64,000 nt of DNA from Thalassobius sp965218685 (lineage in GTDB: Bacteria > Pseudomonadota > Alphaproteobacteria > Rhodobacterales > Rhodobacteraceae). A program made the translations under genes and the position numbers. Location: assembly GCF_965218685.1 (NCBI RefSeq), contig NZ_OZ244657.1, forward strand, positions 1,116,001 through 1,180,000. The letters run 5' to 3'. This document shows, in pieces, positions 8,452 to 17,971 of the stretch. How positions within the stretch are numbered: position 1 is the stretch's first letter; each line of letters starts with the position of its first letter. Below the pieces are notes generated by a model. That model was not told the origin of the DNA. It ran no database searches and worked only from the letters and a program-made list of their open reading frames with translations.

Positions 8452-9229
8452 AGCCCCCATCCACGTTAACAAGCTGCCCGGTCATATAGCCCGACTGCGC
8501 GCTGGCCAGGAACAGCATCACGTCTGCAATCTCGTCGGGTTGGGCCATGCGACCCGCCATGATCAGCTCGCCTACACGCTTTTGGAATTCATCCGAATGG
8601 CCGTTGAACACGGCGCCGGGCGCGATGGTGTTTACCGTGGCCTTGCGATCCGCCCAGTAGCCCGCCAGCCAAACCGTCAGCCCGTGGATGCCTGCCTTGG
8701 ACACGCCATAGGCCGAGAAATTCTTGAACGGCATCCCGTCATAGATCGGGTGATGTGCCCCGTTCAGCGCGTACATGGACGCGACGTTGATCAGCGTGCA
8801 CGGCCAGTTGCCAACAATATCGCGGTCCATCTGGCGCGCGATCATGAAGGCGCCGGTCAGGTTGGTGCGCATTGTGCGCTCGAAATCGGCGACGCTGGTA
8901 TCGGCGAAATCAGGAAAGGGTTTGCCCGCGCCCATCAGCATCTCGCCTGTGATGGCAGCGTTGTTCAGCACCACGTTGGGCTCCCACCCGTCGGCCAGAA
9001 CGCGTTTGAAAATCTCTTCGATCTGCTCTTCGCTGCCCACGTCCAGATCGTAGAAGCGGAAGTTTTCATTGCCCGCGTGTGCCTCTTGCAGCGCATCCGC
9101 ACGGTGGCCGGGCAAGTCGGTAGAGATCACGCGCGCGCCTTGATCCAGCATCCGCCGCACGTAGGTTGACCCCAGCACCCCGCCCGAGCCGGTGATGAAA
9201 ATGGTGCGGTCTTTCAACTGGTCAGTCAT
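8438..9229 (-). CDS. Short-chain dehydrogenase/reductase in the nonulosonate locus
   Basis: 263-residue classical SDR: coenzyme motif TGSGGVLG near residue 14, NNAA at about 91, catalytic Ser in NVASMY and YGVSK (Tyr/Lys) near 178. It lies downstream of and overlaps by 8 bases the CMP-nonulosonate synthetase. An SDR next to the cytidylyltransferase recalls ptmA-ptmB of Campylobacter legionaminate loci, so a step in making or modifying a nonulosonic acid precursor is the likeliest role; the substrate is unknown. The gene is convergent with, and overlaps, the second GT30-like gene. Confidence 0.8.
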   Translation of the reverse strand: MTDQLKDRTIFITGSGGVLGSTYVRRMLDQGARVISTDLPGHRADALQEAHAGNENFRFYDLDVGSEEQIEEIFKRVLADGWEPNVVLNNAAITGEMLMGAGKPFPDFADTSVADFERTMRTNLTGAFMIARQMDRDIVGNWPCTLINVASMYALNGAHHPIYDGMPFKNFSAYGVSKAGIHGLTVWLAGYWADRKATVNTIAPGAVFNGHSDEFQKRVGELIMAGRMAQPDEIADVMLFLASAQSGYMTGQLVNVDGGFSAW

Positions 9230-9926
9230 GGTGGGTCTCTCTGTCTTTCATGAGGAATTCGACGATGCGGAAATCAAGCGGTGTGTCGATGTCGGCGCAG
9301 CGCTCTTGTGGCATCACATAGGGGATCACGCGGCCTTCATACAGGGCGTTCGCGCGGCGCAGATAGTCCGGCGCAACCACATAGGTCGAGGCTGCGTGTT
9401 CATACACTTTCGGCGCCTGTTGACGGGCGACAACGCCGCCGGGCAGGGGTTTGGACACCTGCAAAGCCCCGGTTTCATCCGGTTCAACCAGGTTGAAGTA
9501 CGGGTTCTTATGCGCATCACAGCACGACATCACCATGTCCGGTTTTTCGTCGAAGAACAGGTTCAGTGCGTTGTCGATATCCTCCATCAGCCGCAGGGGC
9601 GAGGTGCAATCGAGATCCAGAAACGCGGTGACAGGCTCGCCCAGAATTTCCTCAGACACCTCCAAAGCGTGCTGCCAAACCTGCCATTTCCCAGCCGTGT
9701 CACTGGCCAGATGCGCGGGCCGCAGCCCCATTTTCAGCGCACCCTTGGCGATGGCGTGCTCATAGATTTCCTCGTCATCGGTGGACACAACCACGGCATC
9801 CACGCGGGGATGTTCCAGCAGCTGGTCCAGCGACCAATCGATCAGAGGTTTGCCGCAAATTTCGCGGAAGTTCTTGCGCGGAACGCCCTTAGAGCCCTTT
9901 CGGGCGCCGATATGACCCAGGATCAT
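9222..9926 (-). CDS. neuA: CMP-nonulosonic acid (acylneuraminate) cytidylyltransferase
   Basis: Activates the nonulosonic acid with CTP to CMP-sugar. 234 residues, single NeuA/PtmB-type domain with the diagnostic N-terminal motif GARKGSKGVPRKNF (nucleotide and phosphate binding) and FLDLDCTSPLR near residue 103, where the acidic pair binds metal. IDTPLDF closes the domain near the C-terminus. It overlaps the upstream Gfo/Idh gene by 4 bases and the downstream SDR by 8, forming a tight minus-strand unit. Together with NeuC and NeuB on the opposite strand it completes a route from UDP-GlcNAc to a CMP-nonulosonate. Confidence 0.88.
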   Translation of the reverse strand: MILGHIGARKGSKGVPRKNFREICGKPLIDWSLDQLLEHPRVDAVVVSTDDEEIYEHAIAKGALKMGLRPAHLASDTAGKWQVWQHALEVSEEILGEPVTAFLDLDCTSPLRLMEDIDNALNLFFDEKPDMVMSCCDAHKNPYFNLVEPDETGALQVSKPLPGGVVARQQAPKVYEHAASTYVVAPDYLRRANALYEGRVIPYVMPQERCADIDTPLDFRIVEFLMKDRETHHD

Positions 9927-10882
9927 GTCATGTCCTTTTTGATGGTGCCGCAGAACTGACGGTCGGCCCAGGCGTTCGCGATCATCTCGCAGCTGGGACG
10001 CGCCCGGTCCAGGCGGGGAATGTTGGGGTTGGCCGAGGGGGCCTCTTTGCCGTCGATCAGCGCCATGAAGTCAGCCATGGCGCCCAGGAACATGGCGTTG
10101 CGGTCAAACTCGACCTGGGTGATTTCAGGTGCGGCATCGGGCAGGCGGCGGGTGATGGTGCCGGTCAGCAGGTCACATTCGGCGATTGCGCCCTGACCGC
10201 GCAGGCGGATCACGCGGGAAAACACCGGCGCCAAATAGTCCATCGCGACCGAGCCTGTCTGACCCGGTCCCGCCAGCGCGATTTGCGTGGCCATGTCCAC
10301 GCCGGGGAAATCGTCATGCCCAAGGCTTTCGACCGTTTTCAGAGCGGTGTTCGGAAACAGGGTATGCGCCAGGTCCAGCTCGTGACACAGGTCCAACAGG
10401 ACGCCGCCGCCCTGAGGCAAAGCGGCATAACTGTCGGCGAAAGACCAGTTCGCGCGCCACTGGGTCACGTCATGGCCGATCTCAAAATCAAAGCGGAACA
10501 CGGCGTCCTTTGCAACAATGTCCTGCAAGGGGCGCAGCAACGGGTGATAGCGCATCATGAAACCGGCGATGCTGCGGTCGGCGACGGGCGCGGCCGCGTT
10601 ATAGAAATCGGCCAGTCCCTGCCGCGTGTAGGCCACGGGTTTTTCCACGTAGACCGGCAAAGCGTTGGCTGCACACGCTTCGATCAGCGGTTGGCGCAAT
10701 TGCGTGGCGGTGGCGATCACGGCGCCCTGGGCCTTTGCGCTGGCGATGCTTTTCAGCACGCCCTCCAGCCCCAGTTCGCGCAGGGACAGGCGTTCAGCGA
10801 TACCGCCCAACTGCTCGATATTGCCAGCGTGGCGCATCCCGATCGAGCCGGTGCCGATCACCAAAATCCGTTGCTGAGTCAT
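9923..10882 (-). CDS. Gfo/Idh/MocA-family oxidoreductase
   Basis: 319-residue NAD(P)-dependent sugar oxidoreductase. The N-terminal Rossmann motif ILVIGTGSIGMRHAGNI follows directly from the chosen ATG (MTQQ), preceded by the Shine-Dalgarno-like AAAGGG; a longer frame to 11014 runs back into the phosphatase gene and is unlikely. VYVEKPVAYTRQGL near residue 90 is the conserved EKP motif. It is translationally linked to the cytidylyltransferase (4-base overlap) and lies 13 bases after the phosphatase gene. Its likely substrate is a nucleotide-sugar or nonulosonate intermediate, but this rests on context only. Confidence 0.82.
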   Translation of the reverse strand: MTQQRILVIGTGSIGMRHAGNIEQLGGIAERLSLRELGLEGVLKSIASAKAQGAVIATATQLRQPLIEACAANALPVYVEKPVAYTRQGLADFYNAAAPVADRSIAGFMMRYHPLLRPLQDIVAKDAVFRFDFEIGHDVTQWRANWSFADSYAALPQGGGVLLDLCHELDLAHTLFPNTALKTVESLGHDDFPGVDMATQIALAGPGQTGSVAMDYLAPVFSRVIRLRGQGAIAECDLLTGTITRRLPDAAPEITQVEFDRNAMFLGAMADFMALIDGKEAPSANPNIPRLDRARPSCEMIANAWADRQFCGTIKKDMT

Positions 10883-10895
10883 GTCAGCCCTTTCT

Positions 10896-11582
10896 TTACG
10901 CCTTGCGAGACTTGCGCGCGGCATAGCCCTTGTCAAATGCCGCTTGCAGGGCGGCCGGGTCATAGTGATCGCGAACCCAGGTTTCGAAATCGCCACCATG
11001 TGCCTCGTAGGCATCCAGAACCGCGTCCAGAACGCCCGAGCGTGTGGATTTGAAGTGGATAAAGCGGCGCGACATCATTTTGCGGGCCTCGGATACGGGC
11101 TGTCCTTCGATCACCATCAGGTAAATGGCCGAGGCAAGGCTGGTCCGATCCGCCCCCGATTTGCAGTGCATGAAGAACGGGCGCTGGGTGGTGCGGAACA
11201 CTTCGAGCATGCGCAGCAGTGACTCTTTGGGCGGAGCGCTCCGGGCGCCCATGCCGCTGACGTTAATTAACTCGAACCCCAGCTCGGCGCAGATGTCCTG
11301 CTCCAGCCGGAAATGAGGTTTGTTGCTGATGCCGCGAAAGTTGATCACTGTGCGAATGCCCTGGGACTTCAGCCACAGCCAGCGTTTACGCGTGGGATGG
11401 TTGCCCCGCCAAACCCCCGGCGCGATCTGGGATAGGTTGCTCCAGACGTGGCGCAAGACCTCGTGATCGACCCAGCGCATGTAGAACCGGGTCAGCTCGG
11501 CGCCTTCGGGCGTGTCGGGGATATTCTCGAACGCAGCTCGCAGTTCGGGATCTTTGCCGAAATACCATTTGAAAAAGCGCAT
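10896..11582 (-). CDS. Dual-specificity/tyrosine protein phosphatase-like protein
   Basis: 228 residues with the cysteine phosphatase signature HCKSGADRTSLAS; the nucleophile is Cys140 and the phosphate-binding Arg146. The preceding VINFRGISNKPHF block resembles the fungal Siw14/alphaproteobacterial DSP-like group. No signal peptide. It heads the minus-strand unit containing the Gfo/Idh oxidoreductase, CMP-nonulosonate synthetase and SDR, so it may act on surface-polysaccharide assembly or on a phosphorylated sugar or polyphosphoinositide-like substrate; this is not shown by the sequence. The unit is divergent from adenine deaminase. Confidence 0.78.
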   Translation of the reverse strand: MRFFKWYFGKDPELRAAFENIPDTPEGAELTRFYMRWVDHEVLRHVWSNLSQIAPGVWRGNHPTRKRWLWLKSQGIRTVINFRGISNKPHFRLEQDICAELGFELINVSGMGARSAPPKESLLRMLEVFRTTQRPFFMHCKSGADRTSLASAIYLMVIEGQPVSEARKMMSRRFIHFKSTRSGVLDAVLDAYEAHGGDFETWVRDHYDPAALQAAFDKGYAARKSRKA

Positions 11583-11736
11583 GCAGCGGATCCTGTTATC
11601 AGGGGCCTTTGTCTGGGGCCTTGCCTCTCAGATAGCGCCTAATGCCCCGGCTTTGAAGGCCGATTTAGGAGGGGAAGCTGCCTCGCCATTTTATGCGGGC
11701 TGTGGCACCATGCGCAAAACACCGAAGAGGCGCCGA

Positions 11737-13431
11737 ATGACCGATCTGTCCCGCATCATCCAACAGGCCCGAGGTCTGGCCCCCGCGGATCTGGTTCTAA
11801 AGGGTGGCAAGGTGTTGGACGTTGTCACCGGAGAGCTGTTGGAGGGCGATGTTGCGATCTGTGAGGGCACGATTGTGGGCATCTGCGGCAGCTATGACGT
11901 CGCGCGCGAGATTGACGTAACGGGGCAAATCCTGGTGCCGGGGTTCATCGACACACATCTGCACATCGAAAGTTCGCTGGTCACACCGTTTGAATTCGAC
12001 CGCTGCGTGCTGCCGCACGGGGTGACCACCGCGATTTGCGATCCACACGAGATCGCCAATGTGATCGGTCCGGACGGCATCCGCTATTTTCAGGACGCTG
12101 CAACGCGCTGCCTGATGGATATCAAAGTGCAGCTCAGTTCGTGCGTGCCTTCGACCGAGATGGAAACCGCCGGTGCCCGGATCGAAGCGGCAGATTTGAA
12201 GCCCCTGATGGGGCATCCTGCGGGTATTGGCCTGGCCGAATTCATGAACTTCCCCGGCGTCTTGTTCCAGGATCCCGGTGTGATGGAGAAGTTAGAGCTT
12301 TTTCGTGGCCAGCATATCGATGGGCACTGCCCGCAACTGTCGGGCAACGATCTGAACGCCTATATCGCCGCCGGCATCCGCACAGAGCACGAGGCAACCA
12401 CCGCCGAAGAAGCGCTGGAAAAGCTGCGCAAAGGGATGCGGGTGCTGATCCGCGAAGGCTCGGTTTCCAAGGATCTGCACGCGCTGGCCCCGATAATCAC
12501 AGAGCGAAACTCGGCCTATATCTGCCTGTGCACGGATGACCGGAACCCGCTGGACATCGCGGAATACGGCCATCTGGATTACATGATCCGCACCGCGATT
12601 GAACTGGGCGCGCCACCCTTGGCCGTCTATCGCGCCGCCAGCCTGTCCGCAGCCGAGGCGTTCGGACTGAAAGATCGCGGTCAGATCGCGCCGGGTAAAC
12701 GCGCCGATATTGTCACCATTACCGATCTTGCCAAATGCGATGTGCAAATGGTGCTGTGTGGCGGGGTCGAGGTGACCGATGCCGCCTTCGCTGCGCGCTA
12801 TCTGATTGACCCGGTCGGGCGGCACTCGGTCAAGGCGCCGACCGTGACGGCGGATAATTTCCGCACCGCAGGCAATCGCGAAGACACGGACGTGATCGGC
12901 ATTCTCGAAGGCAAGATCATCACCGAACATTTGCACGAGGTGATCCCCATTCAGGACGGCGACAAACGTCCCGATCCAGGGCGCGACCTGATCAAGATTG
13001 CCGTAATCGAACGACACGGCAAGAACGGCAATATCGCCACCGGGTTCGTGCGTGGCTTTGGTCTGCAGCATGGCGCCATCGCCGGAACGGTCTGCCACGA
13101 TCACCACAACATCGCTGTTGTGGGCGCGGACTATGAGGATATGGCGCTGGCCTCGAACCGGTTGGGGCAGATCGAGGGCGGATTCGTCGTCGTGCGCGAT
13201 GGTCAGGTTCTGGCGGAATTGCCGCTGCCCGTGGCGGGGCTAATGAGTCTGGATCCTTACGAATCGGTCCGTGATCAGCTGATTGACTTGCGGGCCGCCG
13301 CGCAATCCTTGGGCGTGACTCTGGAAGAGCCGTTCCTGCAACTGGCCTTTCTGGCGCTTCCGGTGATTCCCGCGCTGAAAATCACGGATCGCGGGCTGGT
13401 GGACGTGAATAAGTTCGAGATCATCTCGTAA
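11737..13431 (+). CDS. ade: Adenine deaminase
   Basis: Deaminates adenine to hypoxanthine for purine salvage or catabolism. 564 residues from the ATG at 11737, placed six bases behind GAAGAGG; ATGs further up (11710, 11512) would add a poorly conserved extension. It has the amidohydrolase metal motif HLHIESS (His74, His76) after LVPGFIDT, CDPHEIANV near residue 107, HCPQLSG near 200, CTDDRNP near 268, and the adenine deaminase C-terminal domain with HDHHNIAVVG near 460. Length is typical. It stands alone on the plus strand, divergent from the phosphatase unit and separated by 152 bases from the next gene. Confidence 0.92.
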   Translation: MTDLSRIIQQARGLAPADLVLKGGKVLDVVTGELLEGDVAICEGTIVGICGSYDVAREIDVTGQILVPGFIDTHLHIESSLVTPFEFDRCVLPHGVTTAICDPHEIANVIGPDGIRYFQDAATRCLMDIKVQLSSCVPSTEMETAGARIEAADLKPLMGHPAGIGLAEFMNFPGVLFQDPGVMEKLELFRGQHIDGHCPQLSGNDLNAYIAAGIRTEHEATTAEEALEKLRKGMRVLIREGSVSKDLHALAPIITERNSAYICLCTDDRNPLDIAEYGHLDYMIRTAIELGAPPLAVYRAASLSAAEAFGLKDRGQIAPGKRADIVTITDLAKCDVQMVLCGGVEVTDAAFAARYLIDPVGRHSVKAPTVTADNFRTAGNREDTDVIGILEGKIITEHLHEVIPIQDGDKRPDPGRDLIKIAVIERHGKNGNIATGFVRGFGLQHGAIAGTVCHDHHNIAVVGADYEDMALASNRLGQIEGGFVVVRDGQVLAELPLPVAGLMSLDPYESVRDQLIDLRAAAQSLGVTLEEPFLQLAFLALPVIPALKITDRGLVDVNKFEIIS

Positions 13432-13583
13432 CCTTACGACATTTACGTTTTCTGCACAGCAAAATCTAATTCCACAAGTTGACGCCCCTAAGGCGACGAA
13501 TTAGTTTGCATGCGAAGGAGGAGACGCCCGCAGTGGAGGCGGCCATATCCTCTTGCCCAAACGCTAGAACGGAAAGAGCAAAA

Positions 13584-15677
13584 ATGGCTTCGAAAATCCC
13601 TGTAAACGACCTGATCTCCATCGAACGCGAGGGCGATATTGCCCTGATTTGCATCGACAACCCGCCGGTGAACGCGACCGGTCAGGCCGTGCGCCAAGGC
13701 CTGCAAGAGGCAATCGAACAGTTGAACGAAGACGGTGCCGCCAAGGCGATCGCGATCTACGCTGCGGGTCGGACCTTTGTGGCCGGCGCGGATATTCGTG
13801 AATTCGGTAAACCGCCCCAGGCGCCCAACCTGCCTGACGTCTACAATGTGATCGAAGACAGCGACATTCCGGTCGTTGCGATCATGCACGGCACCGCCCT
13901 GGGTGGAGGGCTGGAGCTGGGGCTGGCCGCGCATGCCCGCGTTGGCATCGAAGGCCTGCGTGTTGGCCTGCCCGAGATCAACCTGGGTCTGCTGCCCGGC
14001 GCTGGCGGCACCCAGCGTGTGCCCCGTCTGGCGGGCATCCCGATGGCGCTGGACATGTCCCTGTCGGGCCGCATGGTCGGCGCGCAGGAAGCCCTGGAAA
14101 AGGGGCTGATCGACCGGCTGGAAACCGGCGATCCGCGCGATCTGGCGCTGGCCGCCGCGCAGGACATCATCGACGGTAAATTGCTGGCGCGGCCCACATG
14201 CTCGCTGGATACGCCCAAGGACGACAAAACCCTGGACGATACCGCCGCGATGCTGAAGGCCAAGCAGGCGCATATGTTCTCGCCGCATAAGATTGTCGAG
14301 GCCGTCCGCGCTTCGTACCTGCCCCGCACCGAAGGGTTGAAGATCGAACGTCAGGCCTTTTGGGACTCGATGCAGACCCCGCAGCGTGCCGGTATGATCC
14401 ATGCGTTCTTTGGCGAGCGTGCCGTGTCCAACATTCCCGAGGCCAAGGGCGATACCCGCGAGATCAACAAAATCGGCGTGATCGGCGGCGGTACCATGGG
14501 TTCGGGCATCGCGACGTCGTGCCTGATGGCCGGCATCCCCGTGCGCCTGATCGAGGTTGCGCAGGACGGTCTGGATCGCGGTGTCGCCACCATCACCAAG
14601 AACCTTGAGGGCGGGGTGAAACGCGGCAAGCTGAGCGAGGCCAGAAAAGACGCGGCGTTGGCCAGCCTGCAGCCATCGCTGTCGATGGAAGATCTGGCCG
14701 ACGTTGATCTGGTGATCGAGGCAGTGTTTGAAAGCATGGACGTTAAAAAGGACATTTTCGGCAAGCTGAACACCATCTGTAAGGACGGCGCGATCTTGGC
14801 CTCGAACACGTCCTATCTGAACGTGAACGACATCGCCGAGTGCACCGATCGGCCGCAGGACGTACTGGGCCTGCACTTCTTCAGCCCGGCCCACGTGATG
14901 CGCCTGCTGGAAATCGTGCAGGGCGCCAAGACCGCGCCGGACGTTTTGGCCACTGGGTTCGCTCTGGCTAAGCGGTTGAAAAAAGTGGGTGTTCTGGCGC
15001 AGGTCTGCGATGGCTTTATCGGTAACCGCATTCTGGCGCACTACCTGAAAACCGCCTCGTACCTGGTGTTGGACGGCGCCAGCCCGCAGCAGGTGGATGA
15101 CGCTTTGGAGGGCTTTGGTTTTGCCATGGGCCCTAACAAGGTTGGGGATCTGGCCGGTCTGGATATAGGCTGGGCCAACCGCAAACGCACCGCGGCCACC
15201 CGCAATCCCGAGGACCGCTATGGCGGTGATGTCGCCGACCGTATTTGCGAAAACGGCTGGTTCGGGCGCAAGACCGGGCAGGGCTTCTATATCTACGGTA
15301 ACGGCGCGCCGATCCCGAATCCAGAGGTTGCGAAAATCATCGACGAGGTGCGCGCTGAAAAGGGAATTACACCGCAGGAGTTCACCGATCAGGACATCGT
15401 TGACCGCTATATGACCGCGATGATCGTCGAGGCGACGCGCGTGGTCGAAGAAGGTATCGCGAAACGTCCCCTGGACGTCGATATGGTGTTCTTGTTTGGC
15501 TACGGTTTCCCGCGCCATCGCGGTGGACCGCTGCACTATGCTGACACCATCGGCGCGGCCGAGCTGGTGCGCCGCATCACCGAATACGCCAAGGAAGACG
15601 CCCGTTACTGGCAGGTACCTGCCCTGCTGCAAAAGATGGCAGATGACGGATCGACCTTTGCGGATCTGAATAAATAG
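13584..15677 (+). CDS. Fused enoyl-CoA hydratase/3-hydroxyacyl-CoA dehydrogenase (FadB/FadJ-like)
   Basis: Bifunctional beta-oxidation enzyme of 697 residues. The N-terminal crotonase domain (about 1-190) has the oxyanion block HGTALGGGLELGLA with Glu111 and GLPEINLGLLPGAGG with Glu131, so both hydratase glutamates are present. The 3-hydroxyacyl-CoA dehydrogenase NAD domain starts at about 296 (IGVIGGGTMGSGIA); GLHFFSPAHVM near 430 carries the catalytic His, and two C-terminal 3HCDH domains follow. GGAAAGAG lies just ahead of the ATG; the frame is open upstream to 13479 without family similarity. It begins an operon with two acyl-CoA dehydrogenases, 16 bases to the next. Confidence 0.93.
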   Translation: MASKIPVNDLISIEREGDIALICIDNPPVNATGQAVRQGLQEAIEQLNEDGAAKAIAIYAAGRTFVAGADIREFGKPPQAPNLPDVYNVIEDSDIPVVAIMHGTALGGGLELGLAAHARVGIEGLRVGLPEINLGLLPGAGGTQRVPRLAGIPMALDMSLSGRMVGAQEALEKGLIDRLETGDPRDLALAAAQDIIDGKLLARPTCSLDTPKDDKTLDDTAAMLKAKQAHMFSPHKIVEAVRASYLPRTEGLKIERQAFWDSMQTPQRAGMIHAFFGERAVSNIPEAKGDTREINKIGVIGGGTMGSGIATSCLMAGIPVRLIEVAQDGLDRGVATITKNLEGGVKRGKLSEARKDAALASLQPSLSMEDLADVDLVIEAVFESMDVKKDIFGKLNTICKDGAILASNTSYLNVNDIAECTDRPQDVLGLHFFSPAHVMRLLEIVQGAKTAPDVLATGFALAKRLKKVGVLAQVCDGFIGNRILAHYLKTASYLVLDGASPQQVDDALEGFGFAMGPNKVGDLAGLDIGWANRKRTAATRNPEDRYGGDVADRICENGWFGRKTGQGFYIYGNGAPIPNPEVAKIIDEVRAEKGITPQEFTDQDIVDRYMTAMIVEATRVVEEGIAKRPLDVDMVFLFGYGFPRHRGGPLHYADTIGAAELVRRITEYAKEDARYWQVPALLQKMADDGSTFADLNK

Positions 15678-15693
15678 AGGGAGGGGAAAACGA

Positions 15694-16881
15694 ATGGACC
15701 TGAGCTATTCAGCCGAGGACATCGCATTTCGCGATGAAGTCCGGGCCTATCTGGCGGAAAATCTGCCAAAACACATCTCGGACGCCGTGCGCGAGGGCGG
15801 GGAGCTGACCAAAGAGCTGTTGGAGGAATGGCACGCCATTCTGAACAAACGCGGCTGGCTGGCGACCATCTGGCCCAAGGAATTCGGCGGCCCCGGCTGG
15901 AGCCCGGTCCAAAAGCACATCTTCGAAGAGGAATGCTGCCGCGCTTATGCCCCGCGGATCGTGCCATTCGGCCTGTCCATGCTGGGCCCGGTGCTGCAGA
16001 AATTCGGCTCCAAGGAACAGCAGGATCACTATCTGCCGCGAATTCTGGACGGGACCGATTGGTGGTGTCAGGGCTATTCGGAACCGGGCGCGGGCTCGGA
16101 TCTGGCCAGCCTAAAAACTCGTGCTGTCCGGGATGGCGACGAATGGGTCATCAACGGTCAGAAAACCTGGACCACGCTGGGCCAACACGCTGACTGGATC
16201 TTCTGCCTGTGCCGCACCGATCCGGACGCGAAACAGCAAGAAGGCATTTCGTTCATCCTGGTGGACATGAAAACTCCCGGCATCGAAGTGCGCCCGATCA
16301 AACTGATCGAGGGCGGCCACGAGGTGAACGAGGTGTTCTTTACCGACGTTCGCGTGCCCTATGGCAACCTTGTCGGCGAGGAAAACAAGGGTTGGACCAT
16401 CGCCAAATATCTGCTGACCCATGAACGCACCGGCATCGCTGGTGTGGGCTTTTCGATGCAGGCACTGGAAGAGGTGAAGGCACTGGCGCGCAAGACCCTG
16501 CGCAACGGTCGCCCATTGATCGAGGACCCGCTCTTCGCCGCCCGTATCGCGCAGGTCGAGATTGATCTGGAGGCGATGAAAATCACCAACCTGCGGATGT
16601 TGTTCAAAGCGCAACAGCAGGGTGCTCCGGGGCCGGAAACGTCGATCCTGAAGATCAAAGGCACCGTTATCCATCAAGAGCTGAAGGACCTTGCGCGGCG
16701 CGCATTGGGACCGGCGGCAGCGCCGTTCCCCGGACATGTGACCGACGGCAACCTGATGTTCGGCCCGGCCGATACGGCCCACAACGCGGCGCGGTATTTC
16801 AACAACCGTAAAACCTCGATTTTCGGTGGATCGAACGAGATTCAGCGCAACATCCTGACCAAGACAATGCTGGAGCTGTGA
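15694..16881 (+). CDS. Acyl-CoA dehydrogenase, large-type subunit
   Basis: 395-residue FAD flavoenzyme that forms a 2,3-enoyl-CoA. Typical blocks: WCQGYSEPGAGSDLASLKT near residue 120 (FAD and substrate contact), WVINGQKTWTTLGQHADW near 150, LTHERTGIAGVG near 245 and the C-terminal IFGGSNEIQRNIL. It is followed after one base by a second, shorter family member, the arrangement of heteromeric acyl-CoA dehydrogenases such as PimC/PimD or the FadE28/FadE29 type (established for those; inferred here). It probably supplies the enoyl-CoA for the preceding hydratase/dehydrogenase. Shine-Dalgarno GAGGGAGG precedes the ATG. Confidence 0.92.
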   Translation: MDLSYSAEDIAFRDEVRAYLAENLPKHISDAVREGGELTKELLEEWHAILNKRGWLATIWPKEFGGPGWSPVQKHIFEEECCRAYAPRIVPFGLSMLGPVLQKFGSKEQQDHYLPRILDGTDWWCQGYSEPGAGSDLASLKTRAVRDGDEWVINGQKTWTTLGQHADWIFCLCRTDPDAKQQEGISFILVDMKTPGIEVRPIKLIEGGHEVNEVFFTDVRVPYGNLVGEENKGWTIAKYLLTHERTGIAGVGFSMQALEEVKALARKTLRNGRPLIEDPLFAARIAQVEIDLEAMKITNLRMLFKAQQQGAPGPETSILKIKGTVIHQELKDLARRALGPAAAPFPGHVTDGNLMFGPADTAHNAARYFNNRKTSIFGGSNEIQRNILTKTMLEL

Positions 16882-16882
16882 G

Positions 16883-17956
16883 ATGGACTTTAACCTGACC
16901 GAAGACCGCCAGATGCTGGCGGACACGCTGAACCGTTTCCTGGCTGATCAATACCCTGTCGAGCATCGCAATACGGTGGCGTATGTCGAGCCGTTCCACG
17001 ATCCCTCCAAATGGGAGGCTCTGGCCGAACTGGGCACCCTGTTCGCCCTGGCCCCCGAGGACGCAGGCGGCATGGGTGGCACCGGGTTTGACATCTCGGT
17101 GGTGTTCGAGGCCCTGGGCCGTCAGATCACGTCCGAACCCATCCTGGGCGCTTGTATGGCCGCGCGTTTGTTGGGCGCAGCAGGCACAGATCTGGAAGCG
17201 TTGCTGTCCGGCGCCACGAAATACGCCGTCGGGATCAGCGAACTGGACGCGGCCTATGAGCTGGACCAAATCGCCTGTGCCGCGACCACCAATGGGGACG
17301 CGTACACACTGTCGGGCCGCAAAAGCACGGTCTATGGCGGGCAGGCGGCGGATGTCTTTCTGGTCGCCGCGCAGCTGAACGGTACGCTGGCCCTGTTTCA
17401 GGTGCAGGCCGCTGATGCCAATGTCACCGGGTACGGAATGATGGACGGGGCCGGTGCGGCTGAATTGTTGCTGGATGACACCCCTGCGACCCTGCTGATC
17501 GAAGACGCGGCAGAAGCGCTTGAGGATGCGATCAACGCCGGGATCGTCGCTCTGTGTGCCGAGGCCGTGGGCGCAATGGACGTCACTCACGCGATCACGG
17601 TTGACTACCTGAAACAGCGCAAGCAATTCGGGATTCCGATCGGCAAATTCCAGGTGCTGCAACACCGTGCCGTGGACATGCTGACCGAGATCGAGCAGGC
17701 GCGCTCGATCACCATCAAGGCAGCTGCGGAACTGGGCGGCGAGGATGCCTCGCGCTATGCTTCGATGGCAAAAAACCTGATTGGACGCGCGGCGCGGTTG
17801 GTTGCCGAAGAGGCAATTCAAATGCATGGCGGTATCGCGATGACCTGGGAATATCCGGTCTCGCATTACGCCAAGCGCCTGATCATGCTGGACGCGCAGC
17901 TGGGTGATACGGATTATCACCTGAGCCGGGTGATGGCGGGCAATCAGGCCGCATAA
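16883..17956 (+). CDS. Acyl-CoA dehydrogenase, small-type partner subunit
   Basis: 357 residues, shorter than stand-alone family members. It starts MDFNLTEDRQMLADTLNRFL and has a degraded mid-domain (YALSGRKSTVYGGQAADVFL-like region near 140) but a good C-terminal FAD helical domain with LKQRKQFGIPIGKFQVLQHR near 240 and QMHGGIAMTWEYPVSHYAKR near 312. It begins one base after the stop of the larger subunit, so the two are probably co-translated and form an alpha2beta2 enzyme. A strong terminator follows 15 bases after the stop. The substrate chain or ring type cannot be told. Confidence 0.9.
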   Translation: MDFNLTEDRQMLADTLNRFLADQYPVEHRNTVAYVEPFHDPSKWEALAELGTLFALAPEDAGGMGGTGFDISVVFEALGRQITSEPILGACMAARLLGAAGTDLEALLSGATKYAVGISELDAAYELDQIACAATTNGDAYTLSGRKSTVYGGQAADVFLVAAQLNGTLALFQVQAADANVTGYGMMDGAGAAELLLDDTPATLLIEDAAEALEDAINAGIVALCAEAVGAMDVTHAITVDYLKQRKQFGIPIGKFQVLQHRAVDMLTEIEQARSITIKAAAELGGEDASRYASMAKNLIGRAARLVAEEAIQMHGGIAMTWEYPVSHYAKRLIMLDAQLGDTDYHLSRVMAGNQAA

Positions 17957-17971
17957 CGTCCTGAAAAAAGG

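Noticed and set aside
13488..15632. 714-codon minus-strand frame opposite the fused hydratase/dehydrogenase
   Set aside because: Composition is that of an antisense shadow (rich in Arg, His, Gln), with no recognisable domain, while the plus strand has complete ECH and HCDH domains.
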